Made by a program: the position numbers and the translations under genes. Positions 1 to 11,005 of a DNA stretch of 64,000 nt are shown here, piece by piece; position 1 is the stretch's first letter; each line of letters begins with the position of its first letter. The notes beneath the pieces were generated by a model. It saw nothing but the letters and a program-made list of their open reading frames with translations, was not told the origin of the DNA and searched no databases. Origin of the DNA: Aquilaria yunnanensis (taxonomy: Eukaryota > Streptophyta > Magnoliopsida > Malvales > Thymelaeaceae). The stretch lies in the NCBI GenBank assembly GCA_039654915.1, contig CM077599.1, positions 81,560,001 through 81,624,000 of the forward strand, given 5' to 3'.

Positions 1-530
1 TGCGATCTCCAGTCAAATCTTCATATCTGATCACAATTTTTGTGATCTCTACTCCGATTTTCATCTCCGATCATAATTTTTACAATCTCTACTTTGATCT
101 TCATCTTTGATTAGGATTTCTCTGATTTGCTGCTCCGATAGTCTTCTCTAATAACTTCTTGTAATTTGCTGCTTCGATTTTTGCAATTTCACTTTGATTA
201 TCTTTTCTGACCTCTGTTTTATGTTTTTGGCAGTTTTGACAATTTCTGCTTTAATCATCATCTCCAGTTGCCTTTTTGCATTTTCTGCAATTTTTGCTCT
301 GATGTGTCTTTTTTTTTTTTTCCTTTTTTTTTTGCTTTCCGGCATGCGAAGAAAGAAATATATATATAAGTATAAATGAACATATTCATATAAAGAAAAG
401 AACATATGAATATAAAAAAATGAACATGTGCCTTCAAAAATATTTGTACAAAACAAACATCCAAATAGATAAATGTATATACACACATGTATAAATAAAA
501 GAACATCTGCATATAAAGAAATGAACACCG
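1..530. repeat. Degenerate GATCT/TTCATCT minisatellite and AT-rich repeat, copy 1
   Basis: Positions 1-330 hold imperfect repeats of roughly 50 bases built on GATCTCTACTCCGAT and TTCATCT blocks, grading into T-rich DNA. Positions 345-530 hold repeated AATGAACAT and ATATAAAGAAA blocks. Minus-strand reading frames of 90-126 codons here encode only I/Y/F/L-rich low-complexity peptides, so I call no gene. The block recurs upstream of the second dynamin gene at 28059-28585. Confidence 0.7.
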
Positions 531-815
531 CAATAAGTTTTGAAATTAAAGTGGTGCCAGCATTAAAGCTAGCAAAGCATTTTTAGGCATTAAAGTTAGC
601 ATTTTCTCTTATTATTTATTGTTGCATCATAGCAAATCGTCCACTTTGGGGTGACATGTGGCATTTTCCATTCATACTAACGTTTTCCATCCACAAAATA
701 TTCAAAATGAAACATTTAAACGAGATTAGGGATTTTTTATGTAGAAAATCGAGGCTAGGGTCTAAAGTGGTACAATAATTAAAGGTCAGGGTCCACGAAC
801 GCAATTTCCCCGTCC
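531..815. other. Copy-specific upstream segment of DRP4C gene 1
   Basis: The two duplicates stop matching at about 530 and resume at about 816 (CCAGCGGACAACGTGCTC). The DNA between has no visible counterpart in 28586-29165 upstream of gene 2. It holds short ATTAAAG/TTAGCA repeats and a stretch near 750-805 that resembles TE termini (GGTCTAAAGTGG, AATTAAAGG). No reading frame looks coding. It lies about 130-415 bp upstream of the gene-1 start and would be part of its promoter. Confidence 0.6.
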
Positions 816-945
816 CAGCGGACAACGTGCTCAAGAATCCGTCTAAAGAGTGTATATTCACCTCCATCAACTCTTCGTCTCAGAACCATCCCCTCCTGGC
901 TATTTGCTTTGCTTTTCACAACTCCCTTTTAACTCAGAAATACAA
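816..945 (+). promoter_or_regulatory. Proximal promoter / 5' UTR of DRP4C gene 1
   Basis: This block is shared with gene 2 (29168-29306) and partly with gene 3 (50590-50698). Gene 3 has a clear TATAAAA box at 50596. The aligned position in gene 1 reads GTCTAAAGAGTGTATATTC, so the TATA box is weakened to TATATT near 853. The last 50 bp before the ATG (CTCAGAAATACAAATG) are nearly identical in all three genes. Transcription starts cannot be placed from sequence. Confidence 0.5.
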
Positions 946-2997
946 ATGGATGGCTCTGGTGGAAGCAAGCGTGCTGCATCAAAGAACGCCGTCAGCCCCG
1001 TATCCAACAATTCACATGGAGAAGAAGCTTTTGCCCTGGTGGTGCCTGCAGATGAGGAGTTACCAATTGCTGCGCCCATCATTTCTTCATATAACGAACG
1101 TATTCGGCCGCTTCTCGATGCCGTCGACAGGCTCAGGCTTCTCAATGTCATGAAAGAAGGCATACAGCTGCCCACCATTGTGGTGGTAGGCGATCAGTCC
1201 TCCGGGAAATCGAGTGTGCTCGAATCTTTGGCTGGGATAAGCCTTCCCCGGGGGCAGGGGATTTGCACCAGAGTTCCTCTCATCATGAGGCTCCAGAATC
1301 AGCTGACTCCAGAAGCACAACTCTTCTTGGAATTCAACGGTAAGACAGTAGTCACTGATGAACGTACAATAGCAGCAGACATAAACCTTGCCACTGAAGA
1401 AATTGCAGGGAGCGGGAAAGGGATATCTAATGTACCCCTGACGCTGGTGGTGAAGAAGAATGGCGTCCCTGATCTTACTATGGTTGATCTTCCTGGGATC
1501 ACAAGGGTTCCGGTTCACGGTCAGCCAGAAAATATATATGACCAGATAAGAGACATGATCATGCACTACATAAAGCCGGAGGAGAGTATCATACTCAATG
1601 TTTTGTCTGCAAGTGTTGATTTTTCAACTTGTGAATCGATCAGGATGTCCCAGCAGGTGGACAAGACTGGAGAAAGGACTCTTGCTGTGGTCACAAAGGC
1701 TGATAAGGCTCCTGAAGGACTGCTGGAGAAGGTCACTGCTGATGATGTTAACATTGGTCTCGGTTACGTTTGTGTGAGGAATCGAATTGGGGATGAGTCC
1801 TATGAGGAGGCCCGGAGGCAAGAAGCTGAACTGTTTGCTACTCATCCATTGCTCTCCAAGATTGACAAATCCATTGTTGGAATTCCTGTTCTGGCCCACA
1901 GACTTGTGCAGATTCAAGCAAGCGGCATTGCCAAGTGCCTACCTGGGATCGTGCAGAACATCGATGAAAAGCTCAACGCCAATGCCTCGGAGCTTGAGAA
2001 AATGCCGAGGAATATGACCTCTGTAGCAGAGGCCATTACTGCTTTCATGAGAATTGTTGGGTCAGCCAAGGAGTCTGTCAGGAAAATCCTCCTGAGGGCG
2101 GAGTTTGATGAGTTCCCAGATGACAAGAATATGCATAGCTCTGCACGTTTGGTCGAAATGCTGAACCAGTGCAGTGATCAGCTTCACAAAACCATTGAAA
2201 GTGGCCTCGCAGAGAACTTTCTAATGGAGGAAATCACAGTCTTGGAGGAGTACCGACGGATTGGCCTCTCGAATTTCCTGCCTAGAGCAGCCTTTATGTT
2301 TATTCTGCAAAGGAACATCGACAAGGTATCAAATATTCCTATAGAGTTTGTTGTTAAGGTTTGGGATTATCTGGAGAGCGTAATTCTTCGTGTTCTCGAT
2401 AAGCATTGTGAAAACTACAGCCAACTTCAACTATCTGCAAATAGAGCAGGTCACAATCTGATGGTAAAGATGAAGGAGAGGTCCATCAAGTGGGTGGAGG
2501 AGATGGTGCAGATGGAAAAGCTCACTGATTATACCTGTGATCCAGATTACTTGCTGGACTGGAACAAGCTATTGGCTTTACAGGGAACTTTCATCTATCA
2601 TGTATGTGACAACCAAGAGAGGCCTGTTTCTATTGTTCTTGGGGATCTTGGGACCATTCAAATTGAGCACTTGAGGAGTTACCCTCAACTTGTGACCCAG
2701 GCATTTGATTTGAAAGTGAGAATGATAGCTTACTGGAAGATAGTGCTGAGGAGGCTGGTGGACTCCATGGCACTGAACTTGCAGTATAATCTTCATAATC
2801 TCGTGGACAGGGATATGGAGGGGGAGATTGTGGAGGAGCTGATGACTCCGCGTGGTGGTGGAATAGAGAGAATGCTGGAAGAGTCACCTTTGATCACTGG
2901 AAAGCGTGAGAAGCTGAAGAGGAGCATCAAACTTCTCAAGGACTCGAAGGACGTGGTGGCCAAAGTCATGGATAGGATTGCTACCTACAGTGACTGA
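946..2997 (+). CDS. DRP4C: DRP4C-like dynamin-related GTPase, gene 1
   Basis: This is a single-exon dynamin-superfamily large GTPase of 683 residues. The G domain shows G1 GDQSSGKS (about 82-89), the G2 Thr in ICTRVP (about 108), G3 DLPG (181-184) and G4 TKAD (250-253). The middle/stalk region and a C-terminal GED-like segment ending in KVMDRIATYSD follow. There is no PH or proline-rich domain, as expected for plant group-4 DRPs, the closest plant relatives of animal Mx proteins; their plant role is poorly defined. Start choice: the frame is open from 850, but the ATG at 946 (MDGSGGSKR) is the one conserved in position with genes 2 and 3. Oddities: gene 1 has His at residue 207 (MIMHYI) where genes 2 and 3 have Asp, Ser for Arg in AGSGK, and Ser for Phe in KSIVG. 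The frame is intact. The symbol is by family resemblance. Confidence 0.93.
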   Translation: MDGSGGSKRAASKNAVSPVSNNSHGEEAFALVVPADEELPIAAPIISSYNERIRPLLDAVDRLRLLNVMKEGIQLPTIVVVGDQSSGKSSVLESLAGISLPRGQGICTRVPLIMRLQNQLTPEAQLFLEFNGKTVVTDERTIAADINLATEEIAGSGKGISNVPLTLVVKKNGVPDLTMVDLPGITRVPVHGQPENIYDQIRDMIMHYIKPEESIILNVLSASVDFSTCESIRMSQQVDKTGERTLAVVTKADKAPEGLLEKVTADDVNIGLGYVCVRNRIGDESYEEARRQEAELFATHPLLSKIDKSIVGIPVLAHRLVQIQASGIAKCLPGIVQNIDEKLNANASELEKMPRNMTSVAEAITAFMRIVGSAKESVRKILLRAEFDEFPDDKNMHSSARLVEMLNQCSDQLHKTIESGLAENFLMEEITVLEEYRRIGLSNFLPRAAFMFILQRNIDKVSNIPIEFVVKVWDYLESVILRVLDKHCENYSQLQLSANRAGHNLMVKMKERSIKWVEEMVQMEKLTDYTCDPDYLLDWNKLLALQGTFIYHVCDNQERPVSIVLGDLGTIQIEHLRSYPQLVTQAFDLKVRMIAYWKIVLRRLVDSMALNLQYNLHNLVDRDMEGEIVEELMTPRGGGIERMLEESPLITGKREKLKRSIKLLKDSKDVVAKVMDRIATYSD

Positions 2998-3584
2998 AAA
3001 TCTCGATTCTGAGACTTGAACAAGAAGAACAAGAAGAAAAGTAGAGTATTATGTTTGATTTGTATGTTTGGAACTGCTTATTTCCTGTTCTTTTTTCTTT
3101 TTTTTTTTCATGGTCTCTATGCATCTCATTTCTGTTGAAGTTTATGTTGTTGAAGTCCTTGAGTTCTGTCCTTAACCAATGTAGCTGTATAATGGTTTAC
3201 TGTGTCACAGATTTCGATCATATCATTGGCTTCCATGTTCTTCTGGTTTTGTAATGCTTAGTGGTAATGGCAGGCCCAGTCTGTTGTATGAGTGGTTAGT
3301 ATATTTCTCAAGCTTTTAATTTATCTTTTTATTATGCTGGCTTTTTAAAGGTTTTAAAGGATATTCAGCTTGTACCTAGAATCATGGTATATAAAATTAT
3401 CATTTTTTATATTCTTCCCCACATGATTGTAAAATTTACTAGTGATAATTATTCATAGATGTAGCACCAATATATCAATCAAGAATGAAAGATACTGTCA
3501 TTTTGCAAGCTTGGAGTTTAAGGTTATTTATAGGTGAAATTTTACTGAAAAATTCTAAAAATTAAAGGTATGGAAATTTTCTTT
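2998..3584. other. 3' flank of DRP4C gene 1
   Basis: Downstream of the stop lies a purine-rich AAGAAGAAC stretch and then T-rich DNA typical of a plant 3' UTR. It is nearly identical to 31356-31939 and partly matches 52748-53210 behind gene 3. I see no further gene. A 67-codon frame at 3051 is low-complexity and has no counterpart worth calling. Confidence 0.6.
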
Positions 3585-4623
3585 AAGGCCAAAATATACA
3601 ATAGCCCATAAACTTGACTAACTTGAGTGAGTTAGTCTAGAACTCAGAACTTAGTAATTAGTAATTGTTAGCCTCCAAACTTTGAAAATGTTAGTGAGTC
3701 GGCCCATTTTGTTCTTTTCTTGTTTGATGTAACCAATTAATGGTTGTGAGGTTGGCTGTGGACAGGCCCATGTGGTTGACATGGTCAATTAATGTTAGTG
3801 TAACAACTCTACTCTGTTTCTAACCTGTGTCTTAAGGCCCAACTTGTCAGGTCTTCAGCTAGACGGTGTCCAGCTACCCCGCCCACCGTCCCCACCCTCG
3901 GCTATGCCACTACTTGGAGCATACATAAATCTTTGGCCCTGCTCATGCATTTGTGTCAGTCTCAGCCCTTTGCTCTGAAATTGATGAAAGCCCCACCTAG
4001 TTGAGCTCTCCCATCTTCCTAAGCTCTTCTCTTGCGTAATTCGGATACATTGACATTGTAGGTCACCGAGATGCGCACGTGAAGTTTGGACAAGGTTATA
4101 TCAGGCCGTCGGTGCTGGGGGAGAGTGGTGGCTACGGGAGAGCGGCGGGAGGAAAGAAATTGCTATTTCAACATGTGGAGAGAGCAACTGGTGGAAATCA
4201 CTATTTTGATAGGCACAAATCAAGCTGGGCAGTGGCGGGTGGAGAGCGGCGGTTATAGGAGTGGACAAGGTTGAGGGATGGGGCTGATTGTAAATATTTT
4301 CAACTCCAAGGGGAATTCTCAACTCACTTGAAAATGGGTCAAACATGGCCTGCCTACCCGATTCGACCTGATATAGTTAATTGGCCCTAAAGGCATAGAT
4401 CAAATTGACATAACTCACAGCCATGTCAACCACATGGGTCTACCCATAGCCATCTCACAATTGTTAATTGGTCACGTTAGACAAGAAGAGAACAAAACAG
4501 ACCAACTTGCTAACAATGGCAAAGTTTGGGGCTAGCAATTTTTGAGTTCTAAGTATTGGACAAACTCGCGCGAGTTTGTCAAGTTCAAGGGCTATTTGTA
4601 TATTTTGGCTTTTCTTTTAGGCC
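3585..4623. mobile_element. Long-TIR (MULE-like) element I, copy 1
   Basis: The ends are inverted repeats of over 200 bp. The left arm starts GGCCAAAATATACAATAGCC and continues through CTCCAAACTTTG. The right arm, read on the minus strand, gives GCCAAAATATACAAATAGCC and CCCCAAACTTTG. Shared blocks continue into the interior (GGCCCATGTGGTTGACATGG left, CCATGTCAACCACATGGGTC right). No transposase frame is present, so it is non-autonomous. It is in copies 1 and 2 but absent behind gene 3. Classification as Mutator-like rests on TIR length; I could not define a TSD. Confidence 0.75.
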
Positions 4624-5446
4624 TAAATGCGTGATTGGTCTGTTAACTTTGCAAACTCACACGAGTTAATCCTTGAACTTTGACTCATAATGACTTAGTC
4701 CTCTAACTTTGATAAACTATACAACTTAGTCCTTAACTTTGAAACATATAATGAGTTAGTCTTATGAGGGATGAAAAGGAAGAGCTATTTGTTCTTTTAC
4801 TGGAATTTTCATCTTCTTCGACGCAAAGAGGGTTAGGAAGGGCAATGAGAGAGGCGGTGAGAGAGGAATTTTATAAGTGGGGATTGAGTAGGCGGTGAGA
4901 GAGGTGGCCATTGGGCAGGCGACGGCAAGTGATAAAAGTATGGCTAGATGAAGCATGAGACGTTGTTTCGTTGTGCTGATTCGATGAGGCCAATGACACC
5001 GTTTCTATGACTGATTTGTTGCACTGATTCAATGAGGCCGAAGACACCATCGTGGAGAAGTTGAAGGTGTGAATGGTTAAAAGTACAGTAGATGAGGGAT
5101 ACAAGTGGATTTGAGTTAAGGGATTTGGCCATAAGAGTGGATTTAAGGGATTTGGGCATAGGAATGGATTCAGGCATAACAGTGGATTTAGATTCAAGGG
5201 ATGAATTAGGCATCGAGGAAGGTGGATGGATGGGGCATCGAGGATGGCACTAGGACAGGATGGTGGCATTGAGGATAATAGGCTAATGATGAAGGCAGAA
5301 AGAAACGTCATTTTTCCTTCCATGCAATGAGGGATTAACTCATTTAATTTTTCAAAATTTGGGGACTAAGTCACACTGAGTCAAAGGTAAAGGACTAAGT
5401 CATTTGAGTCAGCAAAGTTAAGGGACTAAATGCACATTTTTGTGAT
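4620..5446. mobile_element. Long-TIR (MULE-like) element II, copy 1
   Basis: It abuts element I. The left arm carries TTAACTTTGCAAACTCA, GACTTAGTCCTCTAAC and GAGTTAGTC. The right arm on the minus strand carries TTAACTTTGCTGACTCA, GACTTAGTCCTTTACC and GAGTTAATCCC. These TTAGTCC-rich long TIRs are common in plant Mutator-like elements. The interior (about 4790-5320) holds short direct repeats of GGATTTGGGCATA/AGTGGATTTA and no transposase. It is present behind gene 2, absent behind gene 3. Confidence 0.75.
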
Positions 5447-6847
5447 TTCAAAACCTACTACTTCTCCCCCTGTTGCCTTAGTCTTTAACGGTCAGTGGCC
5501 AATATGAGAAAATTTTGAAACATTAGTGAGTAATTTCAAAATATTAGTGAGAATTTGAAATTAAAAAACCTTTAGTAGTAGATTTGGTCCCAATCCAAAC
5601 CATTAGTGGTGTATTTGATATTTTTTCCTTTGATTAATTATAAGTTTGAGCATGGGTTGGTTATAACTAAAACCCAGCATGAACCACCTTATACTGGGTT
5701 GATTTAGGAAAGGTAAAAACTGATGATGGGTTGTGAGTTAGTTTCACTGAAGGATAATCAATCTATTTTCGAGTTGGTTTTGGTTCCATAATCCATATGG
5801 AACTAACGCAAAGTGAAACCGAACAAAAAAGATTTGTTTAAGATATTATAAGATTTATGATATTAAATTTTTCCTTGAAAATTATATAATAAGGGTATTA
5901 TTATCATTTAGTTTTAACTTGAACTAATGCTAACTTTTACCAAAATTACTTAACAATCCTCTAGAACTCAAATGTCATTGTGTTCGCCTGTTTGATATTT
6001 CACTTCACATTGTGCAACCATCTGTAGTGGTAGATCCAAAGGTCTCTCAAAGGGGATCAGTCTAAATATATGAGTGCTACTATTTTGAGATACACAAACA
6101 TTGAAGATTAAAATAATTAAATATATAATTCACATATATGATATAAATTTAAAAAATTTTATGTTAGAATAATATAACATATAAAGGTAAAAGTACCATA
6201 GTAGCCCTTGAACTAACAACAAAAAAAAATGAGAACCAGAACTAAAAAAAAACCAAACATATGGTTCCGGTTTCATTTGGGTTCAGGTTTTCAAGTTAGG
6301 TTGAATTTTTTTGGAGCCATAATTATTTCGAGTTAGTATGATTTTACCCAAAACCCAACTTAACCTGACCCATGTTTATCCCTAATTTATTATAAGGCAA
6401 TTACAACATAACCGAAAGAATATGGAAGGTTATTTCCTTGCATTGGTATATATGTGTAAACCGTAATACTAAGCAAGAGACTAAGGCTTCGTTTAGATTT
6501 GATTATCAAAGGATGGAGATAAAGTGAGGGAAAAGACGAGTAGAATGAATTCCTTCACCTTCGAGTCTCAATTTGGAGGGGTGAAAAAAGAAAATGAAAA
6601 AAACAAAATGAGAGGATAATGATTCTCCCTCTATTTTCACCTACCTAAAAATGAGAGAGTTATATTAGAGCATTTCCAATAACGTCCCTATAATTTCTAC
6701 AATAAGGAAGCAAAACCAAACCTCCATAATTTTTATACTTCAACTTTAACAGCTTTCCTATTGACTATTTTTTTCTCATAAAATGTTTTTGAGTAAAAAA
6801 AAAAACTATCGTTCCTTACTTCTAGCATCGGAAGGCCGAAATACTAA
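5447..6847. other. Intergenic DNA, older duplicated unit
   Basis: This AT-rich stretch has no credible gene. It matches 33744-35161 closely. It also matches in pieces the DNA behind gene 3 (53420-54240 and 55960-56300), for example AGTTTGAGCATGGGTTGG and TTTCTACAATAAGGAAGC against their counterparts. So the three-gene array arose from a larger ancestral unit. The 5-bp target ACTAA at 6843-6847 is the left TSD of the LTR element that follows. Confidence 0.6.
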
Positions 6848-7362
6848 TGTTGGGTTTGATTGACTCAAACTTAAAAAGCTTAAGGTTTCATGTTTTGTTT
6901 AGGATTTGATAATAGTTTTCTTGTTTGTTTAGGATTTAATTTTTTTATTTTAATGTGGTTTGGGTTTCACGTGTAGCCTATAAAAAGATATGTTATGGTA
7001 AAGTTTTGAGTATGACAGAAAAACCAATGTGACAAAGAGGCAAAATGTTAGGATTTTCAAGAGGGAGAGAGGTCCAAAAAGGGAGAAGAGTAGGATGGAA
7101 GACTTTTTATGATTCTCATGTTTTATAATTGTGTGGGAGCAAAATATCATAGTTATCAGTAGCATGTAGGGGATCCATAGACTAATGTGAGCAATGAAGG
7201 CATATCTCAGCTATAATCTTTATATTTTGTTCTAGTGAATTTTTTTCATTTGTAAATGATGGCTGGTTAAGAGTCAAACCACGTTAATTTCTACATACCT
7301 GATTAACGATGTTTGTTTTCTACTGTGTGTGATGGGTGATTAAGAATTTTTTTTTCCTAACA
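6848..7362 (+). repeat. 5' LTR of element B, copy 1
   Basis: It starts TGTTGGGTTTGATTGACTC and ends TTTCCTAACA (515 bp). A promoter-like TATAAAAAG lies near 6980. The 3' LTR shares the start region (11379-11461), the CTATAAAAAGGCATG block near 18363, GGGATCCATAGGCC near 18550 and the end at 18754. The arrangement of matches on both sides of element A proves that A split the 3' LTR. Confidence 0.85.
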
Positions 7363-7380
7363 ACCTGTACCAGAGCTTGC
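7363..7380 (+). other. Primer-binding site of element B, copy 1
   Basis: The sequence just inside the 5' LTR reads ACCTGTACCAGAGCTTGC. Allowing for decay, it resembles the initiator-Met primer site TGGTATCAGAGC, which is intact in element A. Confidence 0.55.
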
Positions 7381-8061
7381 AGTTTGATCTTGACATGGTG
7401 GAGTTTGTGGTGTGTTATTAGCATGGTGGAGTTGGTGTTCATGCGCATTGAAGTTCATGAAGCGGTTGGAGTTATGTTTGTGTTGTTTGTAGTCGTTTGT
7501 GTTCATTGTTATATTTGTGTTTTGGTGATATTCGTGGCATTCATGTTTGTGATCGTATTCGTGTATTCGTGATGTTCATCACTATGGTGATGAGTTTGAG
7601 ACAATGTGAAGATTGTTGGGTGATAGACACCTACGAAACACCCTTATGCATGATTTAAATTATTCTAAGGAATTCAAAGTTAGGAGGCTCAAAGTGACCA
7701 ATTAGCACTAGAACTAGTCATTTGAGTGGTTTAAAACTTTTAGTCTATTTTAACTTTGTATGGCCTGCTACCCTAGCTAGAAGTACTATAAATAAGGCTT
7801 GTAATTCATGGTTTACATATGGATTAATAATATTTCAATTTGCTTTATGCACTTCTTCTTTTTCTTGTTCTATCTCAACTCAGTGGCACATTGGTGCTTC
7901 TAGTTCTTCTTTTTCAGTCAAATTTCTTTGAATTCTATTACTGCAATTCTTTTTCTCATTGTTGACTTTATTTCTAATTTTCTTTCTTTTTCTCTCAATC
8001 AATTTTTTATTCTTGGAACATGTGTGGAGAGCATATATTCAGGTTCTACAAAGGAGCTTAA

Positions 8062-8381
8062 AGGCCAATTCGTTTTGTCTAAAGTCAACTAACTTTTTTT
8101 ACCTGAAACTAATTTTATTTGAAAGTCATTGTTGTGTAGATGTAATAATCAATTTGAAAGTAAATTTTTAGGAGATTGTTAAATTTTTATGAATTTTTCT
8201 AAGGCTTGAAATTAGAAAAATTCATAAAAATTTAGTAAAATTATAAAAATTATATTTTCAATTGATTATTGCAGCTACATAATATTGGCTTTTAATTAAA
8301 ATTAGTTTCAAGTAAAAAATATGTAAAAATAAAAACAAGTCATTTTGTAGTCAATTGACTAAAGTTAAAACGAATTGGGTG
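8062..8381. mobile_element. MITE (PIF/Harbinger-like), copy-1 specific
   Basis: This 320-bp insertion is absent at the orthologous point near 36375 in copy 2, where the sequence reads GAGCTTAAGTTTC. Here TAA is duplicated at 8059-8061 and 8382-8384. The ends are inverted: AGGCCAATTCGTTTTGTCT left, and CACCCAATTCGTTTTAACT on the minus strand right. The inverted similarity extends over most of each half, with shared GAAACTAATTTTA blocks. A 3-bp TAA duplication and AT-rich foldback structure fit Tourist/PIF-Harbinger MITEs. A relative is at 59541-59871. Confidence 0.87.
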
Positions 8382-10734
8382 TAAGTTTCTTGGATAATAA
8401 GCAACCCATCATTGAGCTTTCAAAGGTATTCAAAGCTAGAAGGCTCAAAGTAACCAATTTAAGCTTTAAGAAGTCAAATTGGAGTTCAAACATCTTTGGG
8501 GCCTTGCAAATGTATTGATTCTACATATTCCAGCAACTCCATGCTAAAATACTATCCCATTTCATAAAGAAATGCCATGATACTTGTGAAGGCCTTGAAG
8601 TGCACAAACAAGCCCTAATTTTGCAAATTCAAGCTCAAAGAATCCATGACCTTTCAAAATGAGCTATTCTATGTCAATATGTATTTTTTATGTTATTTCC
8701 TAACTATTCAGGCCAACAGAGGGCAACATACTTGAAAGAAAGTCAAATGACTAAGTTTTCGTTCCATCATACTTAAATGAAGCCAAAAAATGAGCTAGTC
8801 AATGGAGCAAATATAATGGTACATCCAAAGGTTACAAGGACATGTTTTTAGTATTTTCATAGTGGAATAAGTCACTAATATGGCCGAGAATAACGAGGGG
8901 TTACATAGAAGCAAATTGCCTTGTGAAGCGAGCATACAACCCATCTTTATGTGACTATGTGTGTGCATGGCGTGTTTCACACTTCTAGTATGCTTTGGAA
9001 TTATTTCCAGTAGCCTTAGGATGTCTTTTAAACATATTTTATCTAGGAATTTCATTGGTATTGTTATTCATAAGTGTTTAGTATTGATATTGGTAGTTAT
9101 TGTAAGCATTTTTCAAATAATAGTTTAAACATCACTATAACTAGTCTTTTGAGTGGTTTGGGACTTTTAATCCATTTCAACGTTGAATGGTCCACTACCT
9201 TAGTTGGAAATACTATAAATCAGGCTTGTAATTTGTGGTTTACATACAGATTAATAATATTACAAGTTGTTTTATAACCATGGTCAAATCCTAGGGTGCA
9301 CATGTGGTCTAAGATGTATGTATCATAGGTGTATGTGTGCTCATAGGGTCTATGTAGACTTTGTTACTAAAAAATTGTCCACCATCGCATGTTCTTGCTC
9401 CAATTATGCTCAAATGATACTCTAAGTGTTCGATTGTGGATTTCCACATGTGTAGCCCTAAATATTGATGGTTTAGAGGCTCGGGGATTGGATCTTAGTT
9501 TGGTCATGGACCTTGTAACTTAAACATAGGCATGAAAGCTCCAAGTAGCCTATTTAGGGCACCTTTGTGTAGCTTGGGTGTATTTCCAAGGTGGTTTAGG
9601 TATAGGACAGCATTCATTGTGAGTTTTAAACCCTAATCGCAAGCGTACAATGGATGTAGAAATGGGTAAGAAAGAGTATCGTTCCAACAATGATTGATTA
9701 AATTGCTTGCCAAGTACCATTACTATAAGACTACTTTATCTAAACCAACAATATCAAATAAAAGGCTAAACAAGTAAATTGAGGAGTCGAAGTTAAGCTA
9801 ATCTAATTAGGATGCCACTAAACTAAGATGCTAGGAATGCAATGAAAATATGGGGTTTTTAACAAATTACTAAAGCACACTTCCTATGGGTTCAGTACTT
9901 GTCTTGATTAGTTGGTGAACTTAAGTTAGTGTTTTGGTTCTCTATGCTTGTTGGTGAAGTCACCCATTTGAATTCTTACTTTCCCAAGTGAAAGAATTAC
10001 TCTCTCTAATCCTAAACTTAATAAGGATTCCCATCCGATTACAAGTTTAGGAAGAGGCATTAAAGCTTAATTTACCTTCACCTAATGACTTAGACTAGTT
10101 TCCCAACAAGCCCATTGTCATCAAACCCTTCTCTTAGGTCCAATTACCTTTAATCTTTTTCAAGAGTTTAAAAGCAATCTAGGGTGCAACTAATTGTAGC
10201 CATCAATTAGCTGACTCAACATTTAGCACAAAGAAATGATAAACAAGCATTTGAAGGAAAACCAAGTCATATAACCATAAATTCATCTTATACAATCAAT
10301 CTTAGTAGCTATATTCATAGAAAGTGTAGAATAAATTACTCCATATTCAAACTAAATAAAAACATGAAAATAAACATCATAGCATTCATGAGAAACTACA
10401 AGAAAGATGAAAGAATAAACCCAAGATGACTAGAAGTGCTTGACTCCTAAGTCTCTAAGCAAGTTCCCTTGGGCATTCCAAGCAACCTCCAATGGTGACC
10501 AAGAAAAGCTTAAAAACTGACAATGGTGGCTACTAGAGAAAATGATGCTAAAACCCTAGTAGTGAGTATAAGAGAAATGGTAGAGAGTTCTATATCTTTT
10601 TTTTTTCTTCTTCTCCCATACAAATATCTGCCTCACTCTTTAGAGATAAGGTGGTTCCAAAGTGTAACTAATAGGAATTTAGATCAAAGTGGGGCTAAAA
10701 GAAGGACAAGATCCAAGAAACACGAGGCTGCATT

Positions 10735-11005
10735 TTCGGGAGCTGAGGATGCGTCTTTGTGGTTAAAGATGAGTTGCTGGAAGTCTTGAAGATGTAGCCT
10801 TGGAATCTAATAACGCGTCTTTGGGGGTTAAGAATGTGTCTTTAGCCCCTGAGGATGTGTCTTTCCTGCTTGACTTTTCTTGTATTTTTACCCAGTTGAT
10901 GATGCGTCTTTGGCTTTTTAGGACGTGTCCTTAGTTGTTCCTTCATTTCTGACGTACCAATTCTATAGTTGTTTGCTTTGGGGATGCATCTTTAGGGTTA
11001 CCCAT
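10735..11005. repeat. Degenerate GATGCGTCTTT short repeats inside element B
   Basis: GAGGATGCGTCTTTG-like words recur about seven to eight times with irregular 20-60 base spacing (for example TAACGCGTCTTTGG, GATGATGCGTCTTTGG, GGGATGCATCTTTAGG). Some copies are decayed by C-to-T changes. The same set is in copy 2 around 38690-38950. No coding sense. Confidence 0.6.

Noticed and set aside
148..533. Minus-strand frames of 91-126 codons rich in Ile, Tyr, Phe and Leu (also at 28316-28586)
   Set aside because: They fall in AT-rich degenerate repeats, are low complexity and owe their openness to composition.
1087..1566. 159-codon minus frame across the DRP4C G domain (also in genes 2 and 3)
   Set aside because: Antisense shadow of a highly conserved coding region; its conservation is explained by the sense gene.
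7614..9290. A fourth nested LTR element inside B
   Set aside because: A TG-type start and related promoter-like blocks exist, but no matching ends, primer site or TSD could be found.
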